From positions 1-64,000 of IMG/VR virus record IMGVR_UViG_3300007735_000777: 64,000 nt of DNA. One strand, 5' to 3'. This DNA comes from a virus. Numbering within the stretch: the first letter of the stretch is position 1; each line of letters starts with the position of its first letter. Below are positions 56,545 through 64,000 of this stretch, one piece after another. Below the pieces are notes generated by a model. That model ran no database searches and was not told the origin of the DNA. It saw nothing but the letters and a program-made list of their open reading frames with translations. Both the position numbers and the translations under genes were made by a program.

Positions 56545-57084
56545 ATGGCACGCACTACGTTTCAAGGCCCAGTCCGGTCGCTCAATGGTTTTTACACTCA
56601 AGGCCCCGGCGCTGTTCTGGCAATTACTTCATCTACCACTCTCAGCCCTGCTGTTCATGGTGGTCGCATCCTCACAATCGGTGGTTCACTGGCAGCAAAC
56701 GTCGTTTTGACTTTGCCAACGATTAACGCCTCTTCTGACCCTAGCTCATCCGGCCCCGGCTCAGACCCCAATACCCTGAACAACGAAGGCGTTGTGTACA
56801 CAATTTGGGTTCCCACAACCATTTCCACAAGCTCGTTGAAGATTGGTACCGACGGTACTGACAAGTATGTTGGCTCTGTTTTGTCAATCGACACCGACTC
56901 TTCAAACGTGACTGTTGGCTTTGTCCCCGCAGCATCCAACGACTTCATCAACTTGAACGGTGGAACCACCGGCGGTGTTGCTGGTACTTGGGTTCAGATT
57001 GTTGCTGTTGCTGCGTTGAAATACATGGTTACCGGCACTGTGCTGGGTACAGGCGTTGTAGCTACACCGTTTGCAGATTCCTGA
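56545..57084 (+). CDS. Beta-rich structural protein
   Basis: 179 residues, SD aagga. MARTTFQGPVRSLNGFYTQG at the start, then Gly/Ser/Thr/Val beta sequence. No charged helices. Probably a head or tail surface protein expressed from its own promoter. Confidence 0.62.
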   Translation: MARTTFQGPVRSLNGFYTQGPGAVLAITSSTTLSPAVHGGRILTIGGSLAANVVLTLPTINASSDPSSSGPGSDPNTLNNEGVVYTIWVPTTISTSSLKIGTDGTDKYVGSVLSIDTDSSNVTVGFVPAASNDFINLNGGTTGGVAGTWVQIVAVAALKYMVTGTVLGTGVVATPFADS

Positions 57085-57097
57085 TTAGGAGCCAAAC

Positions 57098-57388
57098 ATG
57101 GCGATGCAATATGACGTTAAGTCAACGCATTTGAACGCATCTGGCTCGATCTTCTCGGGCCGGGCGCGTATCAAAGGCTTCTCCATCTGCGCTACGGCGA
57201 GTACTGCCGGTACGCTTCAGTTGAAAGATGGCGGTTCCGGTGGAACCGTTATGGTTGAAATTGACATCCCATCCAACTCCAACCCCAATTCGTTCTACGT
57301 CTTGGTTCCCGGAGAAGGTGTTTTGTGTTCAACCAGCATCTATGCAACTATGACAAACATCGCCAGTGTGACGGTGTTTTATGGCTAA
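57098..57388 (+). CDS. Small beta-structured virion protein
   Basis: 96 residues. Alternating beta sequence (ARIKGFSICATASTAGTLQL, then SVTVFYG at the end). Probably a head or neck protein; overlaps the next gene by 8 bases. Confidence 0.6.
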   Translation: MAMQYDVKSTHLNASGSIFSGRARIKGFSICATASTAGTLQLKDGGSGGTVMVEIDIPSNSNPNSFYVLVPGEGVLCSTSIYATMTNIASVTVFYG

Positions 57389-57695
57389 GTCACCCGCATG
57401 GCAACGGTCGGAAGGGAAGAACCCAAATGGCGGCTTGAACGCCAAAGGGCGAGCCTCTGCGAAGAAAGAAGGGCACAACCTGAAACCTCCGCAGCCAGAG
57501 GGCGGCAGTCGCCGCGACTCTTTTTGTGCCCGGATGAAGGGCATGAAAGCGAAACTTACGAGCGCCAAGACCGCAAACGATCCAGATTCGAGGATTAACA
57601 AGAGCCTTCGAGTTTGGAACTGTGCTGATGGCGGGTATGTGTCACAAGCAGATGGTTGCGCTACCAAGGGCAAAACAAAAGGCAGGTTTGTGTAA
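57381..57695 (+). CDS. DUF6321-like basic protein with ADG-RGKTKG-type tail
   Basis: 104 residues, very basic. PAWQRSEGKNPNGGLNAKGR is the DUF6321-type opening; the end QADGCATKGKTKGRFV belongs to the motif family shared with 57880, 58360 and 60205. Likely DNA-binding or packaged with DNA. Confidence 0.75.
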   Translation: MAKSPAWQRSEGKNPNGGLNAKGRASAKKEGHNLKPPQPEGGSRRDSFCARMKGMKAKLTSAKTANDPDSRINKSLRVWNCADGGYVSQADGCATKGKTKGRFV

Positions 57696-57899
57696 ATGGC
57701 TGAACACGATCACGAAACAATAAAGCACATCCTTGATGGTGCATCTTTAATCACCGTCATAGGAACGCTTGTGGAATTCTTACCTGCCGTCTCCGCGCTG
57801 CTCAGTATTATCTGGTTGGCAATCCGCATCTACGAAACTGAAACCGTACAAAAGCTTGTGAACCGCAAGAAAGACGACGATGCCAGCAACAAGCCTTAA
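57696..57899 (+). CDS. Small membrane protein
   Basis: 67 residues, beginning MAEHDHETIKHILDGASLIT; hydrophobic region about 15-45 (VIGTLVEFLPAVSALLSIIW), then a charged tail. Commonly seen small holin-like or membrane protein in such phages; its function here is uncertain since a holin-like gene is already in the lysis block. Confidence 0.65.
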   Translation: MAEHDHETIKHILDGASLITVIGTLVEFLPAVSALLSIIWLAIRIYETETVQKLVNRKKDDDASNKP

Positions 57900-58350
57900 A
57901 CAAAAGAAATTCATGGATGCTGCGGCGCACAATCCAGCGTTTGCGCAGCAAGCTGGTATCCCACAAAAAGTAGCACAAGATTTCAGCAAGACCAGTAAGG
58001 GAATGAAATTTGGTGCCCCAAGGTCAGTTGTAACCCGCGCAGACCGTCAGACTATCAACAGCCCCAAAACCAATCAAGGTAAAGGGGAACTTTTTAAGAA
58101 AGGTGGAAACACTATGGCAACGAAAAAAATGATGGCTTTTGAAAAATCCGGTAAAGATGTTGAAATGAAGGGCGTGAAAGAAGGCTCTAAAGCTGACATG
58201 GCTATGGACAAAAAACAAATGGCTATGAAAAAAGGCGGCGGTGTTAAAAAGATGGCTTCTGGCGGCTCAGCTTCTGCCCGCGCTGATGGTGTTGCTCAAC
58301 GCGGCAAAACCAAAGGAAAAATGTTGGCCAAAGGCGGAAAAGCCTGCTAA
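57880..58350 (+). CDS. Basic head-associated protein with DUF3008-like start
   Basis: 156 residues. MPATSLKQKKFMDAAAHNPA opens as DUF3008-like proteins do. The second half is Lys/Met/Gly-rich and ends with ARADGVAQRGKTKGKMLAKG. Overlaps the membrane protein gene by 20 bases. Probably packaged; an internal ATG near 58113 (MATKKMMAFEK, SD aggtgg) could make a shorter product. Confidence 0.68.
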   Translation: MPATSLKQKKFMDAAAHNPAFAQQAGIPQKVAQDFSKTSKGMKFGAPRSVVTRADRQTINSPKTNQGKGELFKKGGNTMATKKMMAFEKSGKDVEMKGVKEGSKADMAMDKKQMAMKKGGGVKKMASGGSASARADGVAQRGKTKGKMLAKGGKAC

Positions 58351-58359
58351 GGAGTACTC

Positions 58360-58593
58360 ATGATGTACGACGATTTGGAAAAGAACAAAGCGGCCCCTCA
58401 AGAGCCTGATGACGCATCGGCTGGCCGCAAGTTCAAAAAAGATGAACCCGGTATGCCCGAGCAGCCCGGTCAAGACATTCGTGTTGATGGTAAGCCGGTG
58501 AAGCCCGCCAAGAAGATGGCCGGTGGTGGCTCCGCCTCCAGCCGCGCCGATGGTATCGCTCAACGCGGCAAAACCCGTGGAGTAATGATCTGA
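58360..58593 (+). CDS. Basic protein with RADG-RGKT motif
   Basis: 77 residues. N-terminus charged and Pro-rich, C-terminus GGSASSRADGIAQRGKTRG, nearly the same as the preceding gene, so the pair shares a mobile C-terminal motif. Confidence 0.68.
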   Translation: MMYDDLEKNKAAPQEPDDASAGRKFKKDEPGMPEQPGQDIRVDGKPVKPAKKMAGGGSASSRADGIAQRGKTRGVMI

Positions 58594-58871
58594 TGATGGC
58601 TTCTCGCGGCATGGGGGCCATCAACCCGTCAAAGATGCCGGGTAAGAAGACGATCACCCGCAAGGATGATCCGAACAAGGTCGCCATGTACGCAGAGGGT
58701 GGCAAAGTCAATGCCGCTGGTAACTACACCAAGCCTGAACTGCGCAAGCGGATTGTGGCTCAGGTAAAAGCAGCAGCCACCCAAGGCACTGGCGCAGGCC
58801 AGTGGTCAGCAAGGAAAGCGCAGTTGGTGGCCAAGAAGTACAAGGCTGCTGGCGGGGGTTACCGCGATTGA
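58593..58871 (+). CDS. Basic virion-associated protein
   Basis: 92 residues. NPSKMPGKKTITRKDDPNKV then YAEGGKVNAAGNYTKPELRK; the latter helical part is common in these phages. Overlaps neighbours. Likely binds DNA inside the head. Confidence 0.65.
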   Translation: MMASRGMGAINPSKMPGKKTITRKDDPNKVAMYAEGGKVNAAGNYTKPELRKRIVAQVKAAATQGTGAGQWSARKAQLVAKKYKAAGGGYRD

Positions 58872-59101
58872 AAGCGCCGCAGCAATCCCTCAAAGATTGG
58901 ACGGCCCAGAAATGGCGTACCAAGTCTGGCAAGCGGTCGTCTGACACGGGTGAGCGGTATTTGCCAGAGAAGGCAATCAAGGCTTTGAGTTCTGCCGAGT
59001 ATGCGGCAACGACAAGAGCTAAGAGAGCGGGGAAAGCGGTGGGGAAACAGTTTGTAAAGCAACCACCCAAGGTGGCAAAGAAAACAGCGGGGTACAGATA
59101 A
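58868..59101 (+). CDS. DUF5872-like basic protein, TTG start
   Basis: 77 residues from a TTG at 58868, overlapping the upstream stop (ATTGA). Reads KAPQQSLKDWTAQKWRTKSG, then GERYLPEKAIKALSSAEYAA, matching DUF5872-type proteins I recall. No ATG is available in frame after 58802. Basic Lys-rich end. Confidence 0.7.
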   Translation: MKAPQQSLKDWTAQKWRTKSGKRSSDTGERYLPEKAIKALSSAEYAATTRAKRAGKAVGKQFVKQPPKVAKKTAGYR

Positions 59102-59274
59102 TGGCTGAGAAGTGGATTCAGAAGGCGATCAAAAAGCCCGGCGCGTTACGTGCCGAATTGGGCGTGAAGGGCGACAAACCTATTCCCGCCAAAAAGCTGG
59201 CCGCAGCCGCCAAGAAGCCCGGTAAGTTGGGCCAACGTGCGCGTCTGGCCGAAACCCTCAAGAAAATGAAGTGA
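59101..59274 (+). CDS. Small very basic protein
   Basis: 57 residues, MAEKWIQKAIKKPGALRAEL then KKLAAAAKKPGKLGQRARLA. TAATG overlap with the upstream gene. Histone-like composition; probably binds packaged DNA. Confidence 0.72.
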   Translation: MAEKWIQKAIKKPGALRAELGVKGDKPIPAKKLAAAAKKPGKLGQRARLAETLKKMK

Positions 59275-59275
59275 C

Positions 59276-60202
59276 ATGGCAAATACTTCCGGTGCAGTCA
59301 GTTTTAACCTCGACCTAGTTGAATTGGTTGAGGAAGCGTATGAACGCGCCGGTAGTGAGTTGCGCACTGGTTACGACCTGAAGACAGCAAGGCGCAGCTT
59401 GAACATCATGTTCGCTGACTGGGCCAACCGTGGTATCAACCTGTGGACGATTGAGCAAGGCACGATTGACTTGGTGCAGGGGCAGAATACCTACCCGCTG
59501 CCCAACGACACCATCGACCTGTTGGAGCATGTCATTCGCACTGGTGCGAACGTGGCTTCGACTCAGGCTGACCTTACCATCACCCGCATCAGCGTCTCCA
59601 CCTACGCTACGATCCCCAACAAGATTACGCAGGCCCGCCCAATCCAGCTTTGGATTCAACGGTACAACGGCCAGACTTCACCGACAGGACTGGCCCTGAA
59701 CGGAGCAATCACCAGCACCGACACTCAGATCACACTGGACTCCGTGGTTGGCCTACCCGCCGCTGGATTTGTAAAGATTGACAGCGAGATCATCAACTAC
59801 AGTTACATCGAGGGCAACGTCCTCTACAACTGCTTCCGCGCCCAGCAGAACACCACAGCAGCCAGCCACACAAGCGGTACAGCCGTTTACTGGCAACAGG
59901 TTCCCGCCGTGACTGTTTGGCCAACCCCCGACAATGCCCAGACCTATCAGTTGGTGTACTGGCGACTACGCCGCACACAAGACGCTGGTGGTGGTGTGAA
60001 CATAATGGACGTACCGTTTCGTTTCATCCCTTGCATGGCCGCTGGCCTGTCGTATTACATCGCTGGGAAGATTCCCACCGGCATGGAGCGCTTGCCTGTG
60101 CTGAAGCAGCAGTACGACGAGGCTTGGGAGTTGGCTGCGTACGAAGATCATGAGAAGGCCGCGCTGCGTTTGGTGCCCCGTCAAACCTACATTGGGAGGT
60201 AA
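59276..60202 (+). CDS. Head-tail connector / tail accessory factor (P22 gp4-like)
   Basis: 308 residues. ELVEEAYERAGSELRTGYDL and SLNIMFADWANRGINLWTIE are typical of gp4-like connectors, followed by a beta-domain insertion (ITSTDTQITLDSVVGLP) and a C-terminal helical part. Would bind below the portal and seal the head. Confidence 0.75.
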   Translation: MANTSGAVSFNLDLVELVEEAYERAGSELRTGYDLKTARRSLNIMFADWANRGINLWTIEQGTIDLVQGQNTYPLPNDTIDLLEHVIRTGANVASTQADLTITRISVSTYATIPNKITQARPIQLWIQRYNGQTSPTGLALNGAITSTDTQITLDSVVGLPAAGFVKIDSEIINYSYIEGNVLYNCFRAQQNTTAASHTSGTAVYWQQVPAVTVWPTPDNAQTYQLVYWRLRRTQDAGGGVNIMDVPFRFIPCMAAGLSYYIAGKIPTGMERLPVLKQQYDEAWELAAYEDHEKAALRLVPRQTYIGR

Positions 60203-60204
60203 CC

Positions 60205-60678
60205 ATGCCTAAAGGTAAACCAGAACGTGGCTTAGACGAACAGCAACTTGAGGGCGGCGGTGCTGGTAGTGGACGGATGACCGTGGCGGAGCGTTGGGCC
60301 AAAAGAAGTGACCCCAATTTTGATTGGGGGTCTCTAAAAGGCCCAAAAATACCTAAAGAAATCAAAGAAGAACGCGCTGCTAGATTTAAAGCAGAACGAG
60401 AAAATTTGATAAATTTCATGAACACAATCCCAAAAAGTTTGTCTGAAATGGCAGACGCGCAAAAAGCAACGATGACGCCCGGGCAACTAAGCAGGCGTGA
60501 ACAAGCGAATAAAAATTTTGCTGAGTTGATGGATAGGAAAAATGCGCGAAAAAATACTCAGCCCGCACCTGAAACCCCCGATGAAACCCCTGACGGTATG
60601 AAAAAAGGTGGCCTGACCGCCTCTCGTCGCGCCGATGGAATCGCTTCTCGTGGTAAGACCAAGGGGAGATTTGTGTAA
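60205..60678 (+). CDS. Basic protein with RADG-RGKT motif
   Basis: 157 residues. Charged helical, ending KKGGLTASRRADGIASRGKT-KGRFV. Same C-terminal motif as at 57381, 57880 and 58360. Unknown. Confidence 0.65.
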   Translation: MPKGKPERGLDEQQLEGGGAGSGRMTVAERWAKRSDPNFDWGSLKGPKIPKEIKEERAARFKAERENLINFMNTIPKSLSEMADAQKATMTPGQLSRREQANKNFAELMDRKNARKNTQPAPETPDETPDGMKKGGLTASRRADGIASRGKTKGRFV

Positions 60679-61103
60679 TGGGTAATCGGTTTGCTTCAGG
60701 CAAACACGCAATCGCGGAGTGCGACCGCTGTGGGCAACGGTTCAAGCTGAAGGTTTTGAAGACTGAGATCATCAAGACCAAGAAGTATGACTTGCTGGTT
60801 TGCCCAGAGTGCTGGGATCCAGATCACCCGCAGTTGCAGTTGGGCATGTGGCCAGTGGACGACCCACAGGCGCTGAGGAATCCTCGCCCCGACCGTAGCT
60901 ATGTTTTGTCAGGAACAAGTGGTTTGCAGATTACACCGACTGGATCGGGTATTGATGGGACAGGAACAGTGGAAGGCGGTAGTCGAATCTTCCAGTGGGG
61001 GTGGAATCCGGTTGGCGGATCAAGGGCAAATGATGCAGCACTGACACCAAATAACTTGGTTTTGGCTGTGGAACTTGGTACAGTAACAGTTGCAACGACA
61101 TAA
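60678..61103 (+). CDS. Zinc-ribbon structural/assembly protein
   Basis: 141 residues. ECDRCGQRF and CPECWD make a C-x2-C...C-x2-C zinc ribbon at the N-terminus; the rest is Gly/Thr-rich beta. Found in similar position in related phages. May be a neck or head-completion protein. Confidence 0.68.
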   Translation: MGNRFASGKHAIAECDRCGQRFKLKVLKTEIIKTKKYDLLVCPECWDPDHPQLQLGMWPVDDPQALRNPRPDRSYVLSGTSGLQITPTGSGIDGTGTVEGGSRIFQWGWNPVGGSRANDAALTPNNLVLAVELGTVTVATT

Positions 61104-61113
61104 GGAGTCGAAC

Positions 61114-61320
61114 ATGGCAGAAAACATGAAATCAGACACAGCCCAAGACAAGGCTATGATTAAAAAAGCTTTCAAGCAGCATGATGCTCAAGAGCATAAA
61201 GGTGGCAAGGGTACATCCTTGAAGCTTGCAAAAGGTGGCAAAACCAACGCCCAGATGCTGAAGTATGGTCGCAACATGGCGAAGGTGATGAACCAACGCA
61301 GTTCTGGACGAGGCAAATAA
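61114..61320 (+). CDS. Small Lys-rich protein
   Basis: 68 residues from ATG 61114 (SD AAGGAG). MAENMKSDTAQDKAMIKKAF then AKGGKTNAQMLKYGRNMAKV. Basic and helical; probably DNA-associated. Earlier in-frame start at 61090 lies inside the upstream gene. Confidence 0.66.
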   Translation: MAENMKSDTAQDKAMIKKAFKQHDAQEHKGGKGTSLKLAKGGKTNAQMLKYGRNMAKVMNQRSSGRGK

Positions 61321-61321
61321 T

Positions 61322-61513
61322 ATGGCAACCCCTAAAAAAGCCCCCTCAGTAGTTGTTGGTGAGGCCGACAACAAGAAGTATTTGAAAGACATGAATGTGT
61401 CTGTTGCAAATACACGTAGCGGCGAATACAAGCCAACCAAGACTGACGGTATCAAAATCCGTGGTACTGGCGCGGCTACCAAAGGCGTAACTGCCCGAGG
61501 CCCGATGGCATGA
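61322..61513 (+). CDS. Small basic protein, degenerate RADG-type tail
   Basis: 63 residues. Ends TKTDGIKIRGTGAATKGVTA, a looser form of the ADG...RG..KG motif. ATGA overlap with the next gene. Confidence 0.6.
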   Translation: MATPKKAPSVVVGEADNKKYLKDMNVSVANTRSGEYKPTKTDGIKIRGTGAATKGVTARGPMA

Positions 61514-62187
61514 ACTACGCACAGCTTGTAATTGCGATTCAGGATTACACGGAGAATAGCTTCAACTATTCGACCGATCCTACGCCTATTGATACCTTCA
61601 TCAAGCAGGCGGAGCAGCGCATTTACAACTCTGTGCAGTTCCCGTCCATTCGCAAGAATGTGACCGGCGTGACAACTGCAAGCAACAAGTATTTGTCATG
61701 CCCCGGCGACTTCTTGGCTGTGTATTCAATCGCTGTTGAAACAACTGACGGGCAAGAGTTTCTCTTGAATAAAGATGTGAACTTTATCCGTCAGGCGTAC
61801 CCCAAGGCGACCGACACAGCGACCCCGAAGTATTACGCACTGTTTGGCCCGACAACCACATCAGGCGCAAGCCCTGTGGTGACAAATGAGTTGAGCTTCA
61901 TCCTTGGCCCAACGCCAGATGCTGCATACAACGTCGAGCTTCATTATTACTACTATCCTGAATCAATCGTCACCGCCAGCACGACATGGTTGGGTGACAA
62001 CTTTGATTCTGTGTTGTTGTACGGCTCACTGGTTGAGGCGTATACCTACATGAAGGGTGAGGCTGACATCATGGCGTTTTACAACACCAAGTACCAAGAA
62101 GCACTTGCGTTGGCTAAACGTCTGGGTGATGGTATGGAAAAGCAAGACCAATACAGGTCGGGTCAGTTTAGACAGGCGGTGACCTGA
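61510..62187 (+). CDS. Tail accessory/adaptor protein
   Basis: 225 residues. MNYAQLVIAIQDYTENSFNY and later FIKQAEQRIYNSVQFPSIRK are characteristic of adaptor proteins in podovirus necks; the middle is beta (YLSCPGDFLAVYSIAVETTD), and the end helical. Expected to join connector and tail. Confidence 0.72.
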   Translation: MNYAQLVIAIQDYTENSFNYSTDPTPIDTFIKQAEQRIYNSVQFPSIRKNVTGVTTASNKYLSCPGDFLAVYSIAVETTDGQEFLLNKDVNFIRQAYPKATDTATPKYYALFGPTTTSGASPVVTNELSFILGPTPDAAYNVELHYYYYPESIVTASTTWLGDNFDSVLLYGSLVEAYTYMKGEADIMAFYNTKYQEALALAKRLGDGMEKQDQYRSGQFRQAVT

Positions 62188-62609
62188 TGGCTTTCATGGG
62201 AAACTTTTCTTGCAATACGCTGCGCTCGGGGCTGGCAAACGGGTCGATCAATCTGACAACCGACACGTTTTATTTGGCCTTGTACACCAACGCAGCCACG
62301 CTTGACGAAACAACTACAGCCTACACTGCAACTGGCGAAGCCTCTGGAGGAGACTATGCTGCTGGAGGACAGGTTGTGACTGCAACAGTTTCATCTGAAG
62401 CAACATCTTCTGGCAGTGTTGTTTATGTTTCGTTCTCTTCACCATCGTGGACTGGTCAGATCACCGCTCGCGGAGCATTGATCTACAAGGCTGGAGATAA
62501 CGGGGCAGTTTGTGTTCTTGACTTTGGCAACGACAAAACATCCGCCAATACATTCACTGTGACGATGCCTGCGAACACAAGCACATCAGCACTCATCCGA
62601 CTCGTTTAA
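62187..62609 (+). CDS. Minor tail structural protein
   Basis: 140 residues, TGATG overlap with the adaptor gene. Beta-rich (FYLALYTNAATLDETTTAYT, then ARGALIYKAGDNGAVCVLDF). Similar to small tail proteins found near phage fibre genes. No motif. Confidence 0.62.
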   Translation: MAFMGNFSCNTLRSGLANGSINLTTDTFYLALYTNAATLDETTTAYTATGEASGGDYAAGGQVVTATVSSEATSSGSVVYVSFSSPSWTGQITARGALIYKAGDNGAVCVLDFGNDKTSANTFTVTMPANTSTSALIRLV

Positions 62610-62619
62610 GGAGCATTAA

Positions 62620-63201
62620 ATGTCGAACGTAGAAAAAGCCCAAGCCGCCGATACTATTGGTAGCGCACTTACCCGAACCTTGGAGGCTGGCGAGACAGCG
62701 TCTGCCAAGGGCGTTTATCACATGCAGTGCTTTGACAAAGACGGCAATTTGAAGTGGGAAGCTGAATGCCCCAATCTGGTTGTCAACGGCGGCTTGCAAG
62801 ACATGAACAACAAGTACTTCCTTGGTAGCGCATACACTGCCACTTGGTACATTGGCTTGTACGGCTCTGGTGCAACCAACAATCCCGCAGCAACAGACAC
62901 CATGTCTTCTCATGCAGGTTGGATTGAGGTTGTGCCTTACAGCCAAGCAACCCGTCCGGCTTGTTCATTTGCCACGCCGACCACAGCCAACCCGTCTGTG
63001 GCAACCAACTCAGCTTCACCTGCTGTGTTCAGTATCAACGCAACATCAACGGTTGGCGGTGCATTCCTGACCAGCAACAATACCAAGAGTGGTACGACTG
63101 GTACGCTGTACTCAGCTTCTGACTTTACTTCGCCGGGTGATCGCTCTGTTGTTTCAGGCGATACGCTCAACGTCACTTACACACTCAGCTTGGCAGGTTA
63201 A
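62620..63201 (+). CDS. Tail structural protein
   Basis: 193 residues, SD aaggag. GVYHMQCFDKDGNLKWEAEC-PNLVVN is a pattern I recall from phage tail/virion proteins, followed by Ser/Thr-rich beta sequence. Probable fibre-linked structural protein. Confidence 0.62.
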   Translation: MSNVEKAQAADTIGSALTRTLEAGETASAKGVYHMQCFDKDGNLKWEAECPNLVVNGGLQDMNNKYFLGSAYTATWYIGLYGSGATNNPAATDTMSSHAGWIEVVPYSQATRPACSFATPTTANPSVATNSASPAVFSINATSTVGGAFLTSNNTKSGTTGTLYSASDFTSPGDRSVVSGDTLNVTYTLSLAG

Positions 63202-63203
63202 TC

Positions 63204-63380
63204 ATGGCAACATTTAAAAAAGGCGACGTAGTTCGGCTGACCGGCGTTGTGCCGCTTGGCCCGGTGATCGGCATGCGCATGGATGATGATGGCAACGTGT
63301 CCTACCTGATTGAGTGGACTGACATCGAAGGCCATGTGCAACAGCGTTGGTTCGCTGAAAACGAACTGGCAGCAGTCTAA
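63204..63380 (+). CDS. Small SH3/KOW-like protein
   Basis: 58 residues: MATFKKGDVVRLTGVVPLGP then VSYLIEWTDIEGHVQQRWFA. A compact five-strand beta-barrel look. Follows the tail gene by 2 bases. Unknown role. Confidence 0.65.
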   Translation: MATFKKGDVVRLTGVVPLGPVIGMRMDDDGNVSYLIEWTDIEGHVQQRWFAENELAAV

Positions 63381-63399
63381 TATGAGTGGGGCATGACGA

Positions 63400-64000
63400 G
63401 TGTTCGGCATATCCGCATTCTCACAAGCCCCGTTTTCGTCGCTTGGTAACTCGACTTACGCAGTATTTGTAACAGAGACATCCACAGCGACGGATAGCGT
63501 TTCTTCGCTTTTAACTTTCCTTTCAGCCGTATCAGAGACATCCACTGCAACAGATGCGGTGTCTTCGCTCGTTACATTCCCAGCGGCTGTCAGTGAGACT
63601 TCGACTGCTACCAACACCTTTGCGGCGGCTCAGACATTTGGCACAGCAGTCACTGAGACTTCGACCGCTACGGATTCCATGTCCGGTGCGCAGACATTTG
63701 CCACAGCCGTCACCGAGACATCCACAGCGACAGATTCGATTGCAGGAAAACAAACCTTTGGCTCATCAATAGCCGAGACAGCAACTGCCACAGATTCAGA
63801 CGCAGTAGCTGCCAGCACCTTCAATGCGCCGGTGGTGGAGACTGCCACGGCAACAGATTCAATTTCAGCCAAGGCCACATTCCCTGCTGCGGTGAGCGAG
63901 ACAGCGACAGCGACTGACGCAGATTCAGCGGCACAAACTTTTGCCACCAATGTGGCAGAGACGGCAACAGCCACAGACTCCATCTCTGGAACTCAGACGT
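63400..64000 (+). CDS. Tail-region protein of 20-residue tandem repeats, 3' end missing
   Basis: Starts GTG at 63400 (FGISAFSQAPFSSLGNSTYA), after an in-frame TGA, and runs off the window. From 63475 it is a tandem array of ETSTATDS-type units, nine of them in view, each 20 residues (one 21) and ending TF..AV. The start is typical of phage tail-fibre or spike proteins. The repeats would form a regular beta stalk. SD-like gagtgggg ahead. Confidence 0.75.
   Translation, partial: MFGISAFSQAPFSSLGNSTYAVFVTETSTATDSVSSLLTFLSAVSETSTATDAVSSLVTFPAAVSETSTATNTFAAAQTFGTAVTETSTATDSMSGAQTFATAVTETSTATDSIAGKQTFGSSIAETATATDSDAVAASTFNAPVVETATATDSISAKATFPAAVSETATATDADSAAQTFATNVAETATATDSISGTQT
63475..64000 (+). 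repeat. 60-base coding tandem repeat
   Basis: Units begin at 63475, 63535, 63595, 63655, 63715, 63775, 63838, 63898 and 63958. One spacing is 63 bases; the rest are 60. Each encodes ET(S/A)TATD(S/A) plus a variable part. Continues past the end. Confidence 0.9.

Noticed and set aside
63554-63983. Frames on both strands in the 60-base repeat array
   Set aside because: A 60-base period (a multiple of 3) keeps several frames open by itself; only the frame from 63400 gives a phage-like N-terminus.
1-64000. tRNA genes, integrase, attachment sites
   Set aside because: No cloverleaf-like sequence in the non-coding gaps and no recombinase motif in any frame read; cannot exclude them outside this window.

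Overview
This window is most of the genome of a tailed double-stranded DNA phage (Caudoviricetes), probably podovirus-like, infecting a Gram-negative bacterium. It carries a terminase, portal, scaffold, Mu-T-like major capsid protein, P22-type connector and tail-accessory proteins and very large internal (ejected) proteins, but no tape measure, sheath or baseplate genes. Nested spanin genes (Rz inner-membrane protein plus Rz1 lipoprotein) point to an outer membrane in the host. No integrase, phage RNA polymerase or tRNA was seen. Several early promoters are near-perfect sigma70 sites, so the host RNA polymerase is probably used. Both ends cut through genes, so the window is part of a longer, perhaps circularly permuted, genome.

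Layout. (1) 1-22719, + strand: tail fibre cassettes flanking two 2-oxoglutarate/Fe(II)-type proteins, a lysis block (membrane/coiled-coil protein, lipoprotein, holin-like protein, nested Rz/Rz1, M15 endolysin), tail and internal virion proteins, a GNAT acetyltransferase, and a giant 2887-residue protein holding two zincin-like motifs and a GHKL ATPase domain. Two small genes with good Shine-Dalgarno (SD) sites appear overprinted inside the giant gene. (2) 22717-33268, - strand: replication genes (primase-helicase, HTH regulator, Zn-finger protein, SNF2-like helicase, HNH, Cas4-like nuclease, family A DNA polymerase, VRR-NUC nuclease). (3) 33335-47665, - strand: about 45 small, tightly overlapping early genes, with a MoxR ATPase / VWA-metallopeptidase / DUF3150-like set. 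(4) 47666-48060: divergent control region. (5) 48061-64000, + strand: packaging and head genes, then a run of small basic proteins, connector/tail accessory genes, and a protein built of 20-residue repeats that runs off the end.

The most unusual feature is in region 3. A 12-bp dyad, TAACATTTGTTA, occurs about 20 times between 33370 and 47603 and I found it nowhere else. In many copies one element supplies both the stop codon (TAA) of one gene and the start codon (ATG) of the next, so several proteins begin Met-Leu. A second, longer palindrome centred on CTTGACATTGTCAAG covers the -35 boxes of three leftward promoters. A family of near-identical leftward promoters drives the same region. Together these look like a phage-wide regulon built from start-codon-associated operators, comparable in idea to the stoperators and start-associated sequences of mycobacteriophages but with a different sequence.
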